Of a DNA stretch of 30,677 bases, positions 8,613 to 18,169 are shown in pieces. Source of the DNA: Rhizoclosmatium globosum (lineage: Eukaryota > Chytridiomycota > Chytridiomycetes > Chytridiales > Chytriomycetaceae); contig MCGO01000338.1 of the NCBI GenBank assembly GCA_002104985.1, positions 1-30,677 on the forward strand, given 5' to 3'. The notes under the pieces were generated by a model, which saw only the letters and a program-made list of their open reading frames with translations, did no database searches and was not told the origin of the DNA. The translations under genes were made by a program, and so were the position numbers. Position 1 is the stretch's first letter. Each line of letters opens with the position of its first letter.

Positions 8613-8850
8613 CCCACCAAACCACGGAAAAGTACAATCCACCAGTCTCTCGAAAATGAACAACTTGGTCTTCCCGCTCTAACTGCGAAAACAAATGATA
8701 CATATTCTTCAGTGACGCCTCGATGTAAGTTTTTGATACACCATACTTTGCACTGGACAAACATACTCGTCAGTGAACGCGAAGGAAACGAAAATAATGA
8801 GCTTTCGAAAAAGTTCGCCACAAATGAAGCTCGATCAAATTAAGCTTAAG
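8613..8850 (+). pseudogene. CCDC13 exon 2-3 fragment
   Basis: Copy of CCDC13 from within exon 2, through intron 2 (GTAAGT donor kept), exon 3 and the start of intron 3. Because introns are retained, this is a DNA-level copy rather than a retrocopy. It has lost single bases relative to the intact gene (for example in TTGGTC-TTCCCG and AATAAT-GAGC) and has no start exon or downstream coiled coil. Confidence 0.85.
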
Positions 8851-8929
8851 GATAGTCCATTCAAAGAAAAATTGAAACGAATCAAAACAAACAAATATAA
8901 CTTAATTTTATAACAGCTGGTGAAAGAAA

Positions 8930-10232
8930 TTAAGCAACTACAAACTGTTCTTGACGATCTTTCAGCTGCTGGGAATAAACATTAGGGAATCCAAAATCAA
9001 GTGATTCTGTCACTGATTCACGTGAATAGGTCGAGGCTGAAGAGGAGATTGCGCGGATTCCGTTTCCGCCAGTCTCTTCTTTTGCGACAACCGCCTTCTT
9101 TTGCATCCAGCGTGCCCGAAGCACGAATATGCCAACAACAAATGCGACAAATCCCACAGAAACAATAGTATACATGGCGATTGCTCCTCCAGAGACTTTG
9201 AACGGTGTACCACTATCAAGCGCCTCAGCTTCATGACACTAGTGATTGAGAATCCTTGGCACCCATTACCTGCAACAGCATATGACACTGACGAAGCAGA
9301 AACAACACAGTCAGTATCAGAAAACTTGTATTTGATGACTGTTCCATTATCAGCCACCACAAGCTTGTACGACAATACTTGCGGGTTGACTTTCTGAGAC
9401 ACACAGGTGTCGACCTGAGCAACACACGTTTCCCTCGGAGTCAAGCATGCAGCGTCAAAGTATCGCGTAATGGTAGCGTATCGTCGCGACTTGAAGTTGG
9501 ACGAAGTAAGAAAAGTGCTAAGCGACGAATTCGTGTATCCAGTATAACAAGAAGACTCGGAATACGACCCCGATTTCGTATCAAAGCTGCACAAATTCCC
9601 TGAAGGTTGGCACGGAGTGGTGGCAAGGCCATAGTTCAAACCAATGGCGTTTTGGCAATCAGCATTATCAAATCGGACTTTGATTTGCGCGCCATTTGGA
9701 TTCATCACCATTCCCTGAACCTGTGACTCTTTTTCCAGTTGGGGATGCTGAACAGCCACCGTATCCTGCAGCAAGTGAAATGGTGAATTTGGAAAGCGAC
9801 AGACGGAATCCGCAAATGTGGCAACAAAGATGGAAGCGTCAATTGCGGATCTGGAATACATGGCATAGGTAGAAGCAGTTGTGCCGTACTTGACACACGC
9901 GTTGAAGGGAAGCTGGGCTGCTTGGACGAGACCCGCAGCTGAAGGAACATCAGTTTTGGAGGTACAGACGGACAGAACGTTGCATTCCACGAGACCAACT
10001 GAATGTACGTAGTGCTTCCTGGGAACAAGACGGCTGCTGATGCTGCCGAATCCGCAAAGCAATACGATTGGATGTAAAGTCCGCTGGTGGTGGTGGCAAC
10101 ACATGGCACTGTCTTGTCTGAAGTCGGAACGCAACCAGAGGGCGTCAGTGACACTGATGCAAGAGTTGTGCACGAAGAATCTTGGAAGAAGGCCGTGGTG
10201 CTGAAGGAGACAGGTGTGGACGAGTTCAATCA
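8930..10232 (-). CDS. Cys-rich type I membrane protein, 5' end not resolved
   Basis: Family not recognised. The ectodomain carries a loose repeat of about 20-60 residues with an aromatic-x-D-x-x-C start: FFQDSSC, RFDNADC, RYFDAAC, KFSDTDC. Each is followed by a hydrophobic stretch and one or more further Cys, with many Ser/Thr. Near the end comes ALDSGTPFKVSGG, then one membrane segment (IAMYTIVSVGFVAFVVGIFV) and a short basic-then-acidic tail ending KDRQEQFVVA at stop 8930-8932. This suggests a surface protein. The frame breaks near 9990 and 9245. No ATG or signal peptide exists at the 5' end: a TGA sits directly before the first in-frame codon at about 10229, next to the rearranged block, so the gene may be truncated or lack its first exon here. 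Confidence 0.55.
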
Positions 10233-10332
10233 CTCATTCTGAAGTAGTTTCTTGCAATATGCGAAGCTTGGCACCGTCCCTCATATTCCAAGCTTTCGAA
10301 ACGACACTATTCAATCTATTTACTTCTTTTCA

Positions 10333-10440
10333 GCGGAATAAGTATTGTGATCCTTCTGCATCACCAGCTTTCCTCAGAATTTGTCCCAAGATATGTGGCA
10401 TTTGTTCCAACACCATAGTTGAACTGATCATGATACCGCG
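10333..10440 (+). pseudogene. ShKT-like domain fragment
   Basis: After a plausible splice acceptor (TTTACTTCTTTTCAG ending 10334), an open stretch reads NKYCDPSASPAFLRICPKIC followed by GIC. The C-P-K-x-C-G-x-C end and upstream Cys match the C-terminal half of a ShKT domain, a short disulfide-rich module common in secreted proteins. The open frame continues to about 10550 without recognisable domains and then runs into the hydratase remnant at 10556. No start codon or complete domain is visible, so it is probably a remnant. The remaining 10233-10555 sequence holds nothing else I can name. Confidence 0.35.
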
Positions 10441-10555
10441 AAACTGCCTAGACTCACTCCAGACCGCTCTATACACCTTTTTTAACTTGGCAGACCTTCC
10501 AGTGACTCCCAATGATGCTGCGTTCCCCGCCAATGCAGCTGACGACCCGTTATCG

Positions 10556-10679
10556 TTTGTTGAATTTGAACGAGATGGTTCCGTTGATTGACGGCGGAAC
10601 CGTCTAAGGCATTCAAAGTATGAGAATCCCTGAATTTGGCGATGCCATCAAGCTCTTCCTGAATAAATCTAAGTTATAA
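10556..10679 (+). pseudogene. Enoyl-CoA hydratase remnant with two internal deletions
   Basis: Three blocks of the hydratase gene are joined: 10556-10577 (equals 7651-7672), 10577-10600 (equals 8001-8024) and 10608-10679 (equals 8354-8425). The lost pieces are about 328 bp each, and all active-site motifs are gone. The last block keeps the SKL codons followed by TAA instead of TGA. It lies convergent to the intact formyltransferase gene, the ancestral neighbour arrangement. Confidence 0.85.
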
Positions 10680-10732
10680 AACCCATTGTGCTCAGAATAC
10701 CAATATCAAGGATATGCAATTATTGAGGCAGT

Positions 10733-12016
10733 TTATTGATCAGCAGACAATTTAAATACATCTTTCTCGACTAATTGATATCCATTGTTGAATGCAAGAG
10801 CACCTTGCTCCTTCTTTCCCTCTACTTTGACTTTGGTCACACCAATCCAGTTGTCTTTGCACATGACAAACAGACTATCTGAGCTTTTGTCATATACCAC
10901 TGATCCAGTTTCCGATAACGGATTCAATTTGACTGTCTGGCTTGCGTCCGGAATGTACAAGCTTAGTAATTGGGTTCTCTTCTCTCTAAACTCGCAATAC
11001 ACAGGAATCTTAAGAGACTGTGTTAGCGTAACAGGGCTGCGTAAAAACATACACACCTTGTATCCAAGAGCTCGATGAAGCGCATAAACTCGTTCTCTTG
11101 TCATGATCGAAAAGTCCAAAGCCGCAAGTGATTTGGAAATCTTGCGTGCATGTGAAACTTGCGTTAAATCTTGTAACCAAGCTTTGGACTAATTGTACGC
11201 GTTAGTCGCCTCAAAGAACATCACCTAAGCGACGCACCTTATACTCGTCAAAGTTGGCCACTGTTTTTACAAGGTCTTCCGCTCCTTGATGAGCTAATCT
11301 ATCATGCAAGTCTTTGTAAAACGGCTCCTTCCCTACTTCCTGTAATATCGAATATTAAAATTCAATCTATTTCGGTCGAAGCACTTAAGTACTTACTACT
11401 TGGACTGATGATAAATACGTCCAGCGTCAAACTGTTTTTCGTGTAGTTCCATGATTGAGACTCCGGTTTCTGTATCCCATTCAGGATTGTATGTTGAATT
11501 GGTGCTGCTCCACGATATCTGCAATCACTGAATAAGTAGTCTGTCGCATGGTAGTGACAGAACAAACCGAGGAAGAAGTGAAGGATGAACGTTGAGCGCA
11601 GCAAGAGGGAATGATCGAATCAACGAAGACGGCAAGAAATAGCCAAAAGAAACAACGACTCCGAGGTCAAATTGAGAAGGAGGCTGTTTGTTGATGATGG
11701 TTGAACAAAAACGGCAAACACTGAATCACGCCTCACCTTCCAACCAGTCAACGTCTTTGGAGGAGCAGTGTGAAATGGATGTTGTTTTTGCGGCATAGGT
11801 CTTCAAAGGGACTTGGTGTGCAAAAGTGAGCACATAACAAACACATCACTGAGTCAAACCTTCTGGTATCTTTGTCCTCATGTTATCTGGAGGAGTCACA
11901 ATCTCTAGCCTTGATATAATACCATCTCGAGTGGCTTTAAGCAATCTGTCGCAGCAAATGACAGAGAACTCGTCTGAGCCGAAAAAGAGTGCTGTTGGAG
12001 CTCGTTTTACGACCAT
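10733..12016 (-). CDS. MTFMT: Methionyl-tRNA formyltransferase (probably mitochondrial)
   Basis: Transfers a formyl group from 10-formyl-THF to initiator Met-tRNA. ATG 12016 begins MVVKRAPTALFFGSDEFSV, the usual N-terminal GS-DEF motif. VPLKTYAAKNNIHF, DLGVVVSFGYFLPSSLI and the signature [20 protein letters not shown] (split by the intron 11519-11567) follow. Then come TGVSIMELHEKQFDAG, the linker, and the C-terminal domain with DNWIGVTKVKVEGKKEQGAL and FNNGYQL. Other introns are 11812-11859 and those near 11390, 11200 and 11030. Single-base breaks occur near 11765 and 11475 (A-run). No long presequence is visible. The start is 28 bp after the APC2 stop on the same strand. The stop TAA 10733-10735 lies inside AATAAA. 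Confidence 0.85.
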
Positions 12017-12043
12017 CCTTTTCAACAATATTAATAAAGGTAA

Positions 12044-12049
12044 TTTATT
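12044..12049 (-). terminator. Poly(A) signal containing the APC2 stop codon
   Basis: On the minus strand AAG AAA TAA ATT places the stop TAA inside AATAAA. The formyltransferase stop shows the same arrangement at 10732-10737 (CAA TAA AC). If these are the working signals, the 3' UTRs are about 10-25 nt. Confidence 0.45.
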
Positions 12050-14451
12050 TCTTTCGAAGGGAATACACGTTTCCTCCTGCCGCTTCGAGTAAATCTTCCT
12101 CAATAAGAGAATCCAAATACGCTCTCAACTTATCCTGCGACTCCGTGAACCCAAAGCTTTGAGAGAAGTGTATATACGATCTACCGGAAGCGAACCAAGA
12201 TTTCCCAGCATCGCTTGAACAAAGGGGCGAAACATTTTCACGGTTTCTGGAATAGCCTCGACATTTTGCTCCACCTCTTCATGGCCACGGACATCCGTCA
12301 TTTCTGATTCCAATTAGTTTATATGCCTCTTAGATATCACAAACTTACCTTGTTCAACCAATGCTCCCTCGTCATCAATTCGTTCAACGACTGATATTGT
12401 TGCATTCATATTTTGTTTGAGTACTCCTTTGCTTTTCCAAAACGACACAAGTTTTTCGACGCTCTGAGCAGATTTTCCCGATAAGTTTACCAACTGAGAC
12501 AAGGACAATGTATCTGACCAAATGAGTTATGTTATATTCTAGTCTTATAATATCCCTTACCTTTCCCATCGAAAAATCCTATGATAGACGCTTGCGCTGG
12601 CGTCACAGTGAGAGATAATGTTCTGTCTTCAAACTCCAGGTCCAAATCAACTGTACCGTAATTTGTGAGATGGCGAAGAGAACGCATTGACTTGAGCTTG
12701 GAATACAGTGCATCATACTTTTCCAGAAACCTAACAGCATAGCGTTTAGGCAGACTTTGGAGAATAAATATCCATTTCTGACCTGGAAACACAAGGTGGA
12801 TGATTCTGAGGCTCAAAAGTGAACTGAGGCCAAAACAGACGCGATAACACTTTCATGTTCACAAATCGAGATTCAGGATCCATATTGTTACAGATATTGG
12901 TGTTGATGCGCTTGGAGTCCATCACATCTTTGATCATGACCTCACATTGATGAAGTTTGGCTTCTGAGAAGTGTTTCTTCAAGAGTTCAGATTCTTCAGC
13001 TGAGGGAAATGCTTTAAAATCATGGATACAACAATATCGCGGTTTACCTCGCGATCTGTTTCGTAATCGCTCCGAGAATAAGACGATCCCCCAAGAGAGT
13101 CTGAAACTCTTTAATAAATACATCCGGCGAATCAAAGATTTTGACGAGAGTAGTAGTGATATCAGCTGGTAGCTGTTGGTCCTGGAGAACTTTGCCCTTG
13201 AACCCATTTCGTAACAGAATATCAGAAAACGTGTTTGAAATAGTGGAATTCTCCAAATCCATGTCGTCACTGTCCTTGGCATCGCCAGTAAGAATATTGA
13301 TCACACTTCTCATTGAATCTGGACGAGTTCTTGGAGGGTTTTAGTCCACTGTCAGACTTGGTAACAAAAGTACCTCAGATAGTTGCGAATGAGCATTGAT
13401 ACAGACGATAATAAATCGCCGGTGGGATCAAGAAAATTCAAGCATTTGATGGACGAGACGAATATTGAGACAATGTCACTGGTTTGAGCTCCCAAATGAA
13501 GTAAGCGACGCGATATTCTACATTCAATGTAAGGACCAATGTAAAAGAACGAATGTCAATACTACATTCTGTTCAAGGATGCCTTCAAGAACTTGTACCT
13601 ATCCGTTTCAAAGACGCAGACCTGCGAGATAATACTATTAATAGATTTCACTCAAACATGAGCAATCATACTTTAAGCTCCGTGAGAGCGGGTTCTGAGT
13701 TGGGAAAATCGACTATTATCTCAAAGAGCTTCTTGATTCTGTGAATGTGAGTCAACAGAAAGTTGAAAAATGAATTAACCTGCAACCTCAGATTACAAAA
13801 TACTTGATAGATATGATATTCTATTTGGTTCCTTGTGATATCTACCAGTAGGTTAGTTAGTTGAATAGGATGGCTCAGACAGAACCAACCTGAAGACGAC
13901 CCAAGAACATTGTTTAGCCATGGTACCAGTGTATCCCGACCCCAACAGAGGTACTGCTCCAAGTAGCTTTGTTCCATCGGTGATTCGTTGTGTTGCACGC
14001 AATCCTCGATAGCCTGACATGTAACTTCCATAACCGTCGCTTCCAGCAACTGCATCAACCCACAGTTCCTTGCTTTCTCGCATGTTTGTATGAATTCGTT
14101 GTCCGAGGTTGAATCCGTACTCTGGAAAGGTGTGGGCTTCAGCGTTGTCAACACATCCAGCCATACCTCAGCAACGAAACCCAAATCCATAAACTGGACA
14201 TTGGAAGACTGAATATATTTGAATAGGTGTTTTCGAAAGTACTGTTTGGTCCAGAGACTGAAGTGAGGTGGCAAAGAGCACACGAGAGTGGAGAGAAAGT
14301 CAACTGAAGAAACTCCAACGGCACTGGCGGATGAGTGAGAAGCCGTGACCAGCAGATACTTGGAGTACCTGTATGCAATCCAATATGAATTCGCGATACT
14401 GACTGTCTGAGGAAAGTTGCTTGCTTGCTGGACTTTGGTGAATAGCTTCAT
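12045..14451 (-). CDS. ANAPC2: Anaphase-promoting complex subunit 2 (cullin-like)
   Basis: APC2 is the cullin scaffold of the APC/C ubiquitin ligase, holding the RING subunit APC11. ATG 14451 (a TAG stands two codons upstream) opens a long helical N-terminal region ending KKLFEIIVDFPNSEPALTEL. RRLLHLGAQTSDIVSIFVSS and the cullin-homology stretch DSPDVFIKEFQTLLGDRLI follow. Then come KLHQCEVMIKDVMDSKRINT, LSRLFWPQF, KYDALYSKLKSMRSLRHL, DLDLEFEDRTLSLTVTPAQA and a winged helix ending LIEEDLLEAAGGNVYSLRKK, stop 12045-12047. Short introns lie near 13640, 13530, 13350, 13030, 12760, 12530 and 12330. The frame slips once near 12155 (a G-run) and once at the 13040 junction. Start and end agree with the family, so I consider it a complete, working gene. 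Confidence 0.88.
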
Positions 14452-14465
14452 TTTCTAACATTGAA
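14452..14465. promoter_or_regulatory. 14-bp gap between divergent start codons
   Basis: Only TTTCTAACATTGAA separates the APC2 ATG (minus) from the CCDC13 ATG (plus). In-frame stops sit just upstream of both ATGs (TAG for APC2, TGA 14439 for CCDC13), so neither start can easily be moved outward without an extra exon. Any 5' UTRs must overlap the neighbour's coding strand. Confidence 0.6.
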
Positions 14466-15753
14466 ATGTCCTCAGATTCCGATGAGGACAGCCCTCCGAC
14501 CCTTTGCACGCGTCACGATATGGATCTTGGCTTAGATGTAATTTAATCTAGCATCGTTAATTGACCTGATCTCCATTATAGTTGGGGAACGACTCTCCAC
14601 CAAACCACGGAAAAGTACAATCCACCAATCTCTCGAAAATGAACAACTTGGTCCTTCCCGCTCTAACTGGGAAAACAAATGATACATATTCTTCAGTGAC
14701 GCCTCGATGTAAGTTTTTGATACACCATACTTTGCACTGAACAAACATACTCGTCAGTGAACGCGAAGGAAACGAAAATAATCGAGCTCTCGAAAAAGGT
14801 TCGCTCACAAATGAAGCTCGATCAAATTTATCTTACTAGATATCTATCAAATAGCTGCGGAATATGAATATGGCTCTTGAACGCGAAAAGAATACAAACA
14901 TCGACCTTTCCAACAAACTCAAAACCCTTCAAGCACTATCAAGCCGTACAAATCCCACAGCAGAATCCGTGTCTTCTGCAGACTCGAAGCAAAGAACAGA
15001 ATTGAAAGCATTGAAAGAGAAACTCACATACACACTCAGAAAACTCGAGGAAGAGCGAATCAGCACCCAAGGCCTGAAAACAGAGCTTAGAAATACACAA
15101 AAAGCATTAGCCATGGAAGTTGGAGATGAGGACGCAAATGTTAGCAAGATTTTGGAAGGATTGGGTACAGGTTGGAAGGGACGTTCACAGCAGATACAAA
15201 TTCTAAAGGTATAGTCTACATTAATTTGCACTCAATATAGTGTTGATTCTTTTAAATAGGAACGCGTGAGGGAACTGTCCCTTCGTTCGTCATCTGTCGC
15301 TGTTGCAGCAGAAGGTCCCACTCACAAGCAGGAGATTGAAAACTCCCATCATGAAAGTATTAGACGAATTAGCGAGCGTCGACAGGAGACATTCGATCAA
15401 CTTGCGGCTGATTTTAATGTATATATGTTCTCCCTCTGTTTGTTTGGTGTTGAGTATAAAAACTAGAAACTCACCGCCGACCACGCCGATATGAAGAGAA
15501 AATACGAAGCAGTACAAGCTAGAAACAAGTTGAGATTTAATGAGTTTGACTTGCATATCTAACTTGAATGTGAAGGATTCTGGAAAAGGAGATCAAAGGC
15601 TGTAAATCAAAAATACATATCCTTGTTGAGAAAGCAACAAATGATGATACTCTTATTCAAGCCATGCATGCAGAGTTGGAAGGACGGAAGGCTGCAAGGA
15701 CAAAGCAGAAAGCGAAGGAGGACGAGAAGCTCACCACAGTCTATTCCAAATAA
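14466..15753 (+). CDS. CCDC13: CCDC13 orthologue, ciliary/centriolar-satellite coiled-coil protein
   Basis: Seven exons (14466-14537, 14582-14708, 14758-14798, 14855-15208, 15260-15418, 15467-15528, 15576-15753) join without a frame break to 330 residues. The protein starts MSSDSDEDSPPTLC and ends KLTTVYSK. Marks of CCDC13 are ETKIIELSKKLRNMNMALER, KLEEERISTQGLKTELRNTQ, ALAMEVGDEDANVSKILEGL, GWKGRSQQIQILKERVREL, and ILEKEIKGCKSKIHILVEKA before NDDTLIQAM. Heptad-rich coiled coil spans most of residues 80-320. Animal CCDC13 acts at centriolar satellites in cilium formation and is about twice as long; the C-terminal half is absent here. The most N-terminal exons hide in splice fragments, so simple ORF finding would miss them. 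Convergent with the Trs65-like gene (46 bp between stops). Confidence 0.85.
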
Positions 15754-15780
15754 TGAACAAATCTTCCCCACGATACAACA

Positions 15781-15786
15781 AATAAA
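15781..15786 (+). terminator. Poly(A) signal of CCDC13
   Basis: AATAAA lies 28 bp past the CCDC13 stop and 14 bp before the stop codon of the convergent Trs65-like gene, again implying overlapping 3' ends. Confidence 0.5.
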
Positions 15787-15799
15787 GAAATAACACATT

Positions 15800-17741
15800 T
15801 TATGCATCTTGAGCATATATTTGAAGAAACTTGCGGAGCTCAATTACTTTGTTGTCGTCTTCGTCGATAACGTTCAACGCCTCTAGAGTATGCAAGTTTC
15901 CACGTAATGCAATAAAATGCAGGTGAATTGACTGACATGAGCCTACTGGAATTTCTCTGTAAAGGAGGTTAGATTGATATCTAGAAACGAAATCACCTCA
16001 CCCCAAATCAAAGTTACTCTCCAAACAGAAAATATTCGCTTCTCGCGCTTCTGATTCGATCAATTTGTTCAAGAATGATTCCACGGGCATGTGCAGTTGC
16101 GTAAAGCGCCCAACCTTTGGATCAAACTTTTCAATGCTATCAGCTGGAGCTTTTGGAATGTATTGTTGCGGCAGAGACACGCGAAGCTTTCTGGATTTCG
16201 AGGACGAGTTTACAACTAGCATTTCAACTGTAAAGACATTTCGGAGTTGGACAGGAGGCATGACTGTTAGATAGAGTAAGGATGTAAGATTGGTGTTTGA
16301 CCATGAGGCACAAAAAATACAAGTTAAATACCTCTGAAGGAGATTTCTAGACCATTTCCTACAGATTCAGGTACGGCCCTACCCTTTGAGATGGCACTCA
16401 AGTCATAGTTTGAGACTCCCACACTCTTCGCCTCCTCCTTTCCAGCAGAAATCAAGGCCGACTTATCATTGTATGCGTCAAACAGACAGTACCACTTTGA
16501 TTCAAATACTTGATTTTGTAAGCCTTTTATGGCAGATGTCCATTGAACAGTAAAACTGAGATATGCGGATGGTTGATACTTTTCAATATTTGATTGATTG
16601 TTGACGTTACTGCTGTATCCGACAGATCGATCAAGTTTGAAGACACTGAAAAGGAAGCAGGATTCGTCGCCAGAATGAATATCAACCGGAGAAGAGTCAT
16701 TAGCCAATGGTTGAATCACAGTGTCTGTCATATCAGCTGTGACACTTAGGACCTGGATGGAGGAAGCTTCTTGACCAAGCGTGGAATTCAAAAGTTGTGT
16801 TGATAGAATCATTTTTTGTGAGTTTGGATGAACAACAGATGCAGATAAACGTAGTGCAGACGTCAACGGGAGTACTTTACGAACAAATTTCGGAGTGGGA
16901 ACAAGATGAAGCAGGGAGTGTTTTCTAAATTGGAAGGGAAGACGATGGTTTGGCAGAGAGTTTGGGTTGAAGAATGGGTCTGATTCTTGATGTTAGAACA
17001 CGCAGTGAAGAGTGGAGGAGTCGTCAAGTTACCATCCACCAGGCCATCAAACAAGTTTGCAGCATCAAAGTCTTCAGGGTCACACAGATCTGGGTTGTGG
17101 ACATGAGTATTTGAGTTTTGAAGGACGGGCTGAACAGTTGCGGTCAAGGAGAGACGCAGATCAGCGGCATCGGCCAGGCCACCGCGATTCGACACTCGGC
17201 CAAGCGAAAGAGGAACGCGCAGTGGAAACAGCGCCACGTTGTCCTTGATTCGCGGCGCTGCTTCCTTGGGCCGCCACGCGTACGAGAACAGGGGCGCCTC
17301 GCTTCCACTCCCACTTGCACCAGTACTTGCACTTGCACTTGTACTTGCTCTGACTGCGCGTGTCGGTGATCGCGACACCGTCAGCGATTGATGCGCCTTG
17401 TTTCCTCGTTCAAGTCCAAGGCCAAGTCCACGTCCACCAACATTCGTTCCATCCGAAACAGTCGATGCTGCCGCTGAAACCTGAATGTCGATTTGATTCA
17501 AAAGAGTGGCGTCAATTGGACCCGGCGACGTGGCAACAACGTAAAAGTGGAACAACTCGTCTGCTCAATATCAACTTCATCAACTGACATCAGCATCTAA
17601 CTCTAACCCCAACGCACCTGTCCAGGCTCTGCCACGCTCGGTGCTCGAAAGTATGGCTTCTACATCTTGCGAGTCGGTGCCAGGGACCAGTATGCGCCAT
17701 TCGCTCGAATCAATAAACTCAGTGGCAGTGCTGGATCCCAT
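15800..17741 (-). CDS. Trs65-like TRAPP II subunit
   Basis: Trs65 is a fungal-type subunit of TRAPP II, a Golgi Rab exchange complex. ATG 17741 starts MGSSTATEFIDSSEWRILVP; the first exon ends at 17618 and exon 2 resumes DELFHFYVVATSPGPIDATL. Residues about 100-135 are low-complexity Ser/Ala/Thr. Later parts form beta-rich, Ig-like stretches (YLSFTVQWTSAIKGLQNQVF). MPPVQLRNVFTVEMLVVNSS is followed by KSRKLRVSLPQQ. The end, GEIPVGSCQSIHLHFIALRG then LHTLEALNVIDE and LRKFLQIYAQDA (stop 15800-15802), matches the G-S-C-x-x-x-x-L-x-F-x-A-L end of the family. Introns are 17561-17617, 16264-16331 and 15957-16001. One base is missing near 16936 (a C-run). Assignment rests mainly on the C-terminal domain. 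Confidence 0.65.
17312..17348. repeat. Imperfect hexanucleotide repeat inside coding sequence
   Basis: Units of CACTTG/TACTTG repeat about five times. On the minus strand they encode the alternating Ser/Ala/Thr stretch of the Trs65-like protein, a typical replication-slippage tract in a disordered linker. Confidence 0.6.
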
Positions 17742-18169
17742 CAGTGATCTTTTTTGCCAACAACTCTGCCAACAACTCTTCTTTCTTTCTGAAAATACAT
17801 CTTCGTCTATAATACCAGTATTTATTGTTCAAGCAGCAGATTTTGCATAGAAGCCGTATCAGGACCACCCAATACCAGTACTTTTGTTCACATACATTAG
17901 AAAGGAAAGGAATAGAAAGGGAAAAACAAAGTCACGTGCCGTTCTTTTCTGTCGATCTTTTGTGCCTGACAAGTTTTCATCCCTACAAACACATTCACCC
18001 CCCGTCTTCTCGACGCGTCAAAGTATCTCATACGCCTTCCTCTATCGCGTTCTCTCCCCTCTATTCTTGTTTGATCAGATCTGGGACTAGCTATAACTCA
18101 TCTGTGCGACTTTGATAACTCGTCTGAACTACAACTTATATTCCCCCCACCTCGCAAAACTCTGCTCAT
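17742..18169. promoter_or_regulatory. Divergent intergenic region Trs65-like / dynein
   Basis: The 428-bp gap has no gene that I can see. It contains a perfect 12-bp tandem repeat GCCAACAACTCT (17756-17767 and 17768-17779). A 10-bp direct repeat AATACCAGTA occurs at 17811-17820 and 17871-17880, each followed by a T-rich TTGTTC. The half nearest the dynein gene is pyrimidine-rich (CCCCCCGTCTTCTCG, CTCCCCTCTATTC), common before fungal start sites. I did not find a clear RFX-type X-box by eye. Confidence 0.4.

Larger units (their letters stand above)
8354..8850. repeat. Segmental duplication, copy A
   Basis: 8354-8612 matches 10608-10869 (hydratase 3' end plus formyltransferase 3' end), and 8613-8840 matches 14597-14829 (CCDC13 exons 2-3 with introns). 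The joint at about 8612 fuses sequences that lie 3.7 kb apart in the intact locus, as if 10870-14596 had been deleted from a tandem copy. A short overlap of similar bases (ccacca) sits at the joint. Confidence 0.85.

Noticed and set aside
8613..8850. Processed (retro) copy of CCDC13
   Set aside because: Introns are retained and no poly(A) tract or target-site duplication is seen, so it is a genomic DNA copy.
9010..10233. A single 407-codon minus-strand open frame as the membrane protein
   Set aside because: Its first roughly 80 codons are out of frame with the Cys-repeat pattern, which reads in the neighbouring frame until about 9990. The long frame is a mix of shadow and real sequence.
7600..10700. 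Transposon-driven duplication
   Set aside because: No transposase or reverse-transcriptase motifs, terminal inverted repeats or target-site duplications are visible around the duplicated blocks.
12014..12103. Formyltransferase start at 12103
   Set aside because: The extra residues are the APC2 C-terminal codons read in another frame. The family-typical start is the ATG at 12016.
16863..17369. Plus-strand open frames over the Ser/Ala-rich region
   Set aside because: They come from the GC-rich hexanucleotide tract and are explained by the minus-strand Trs65-like exon.
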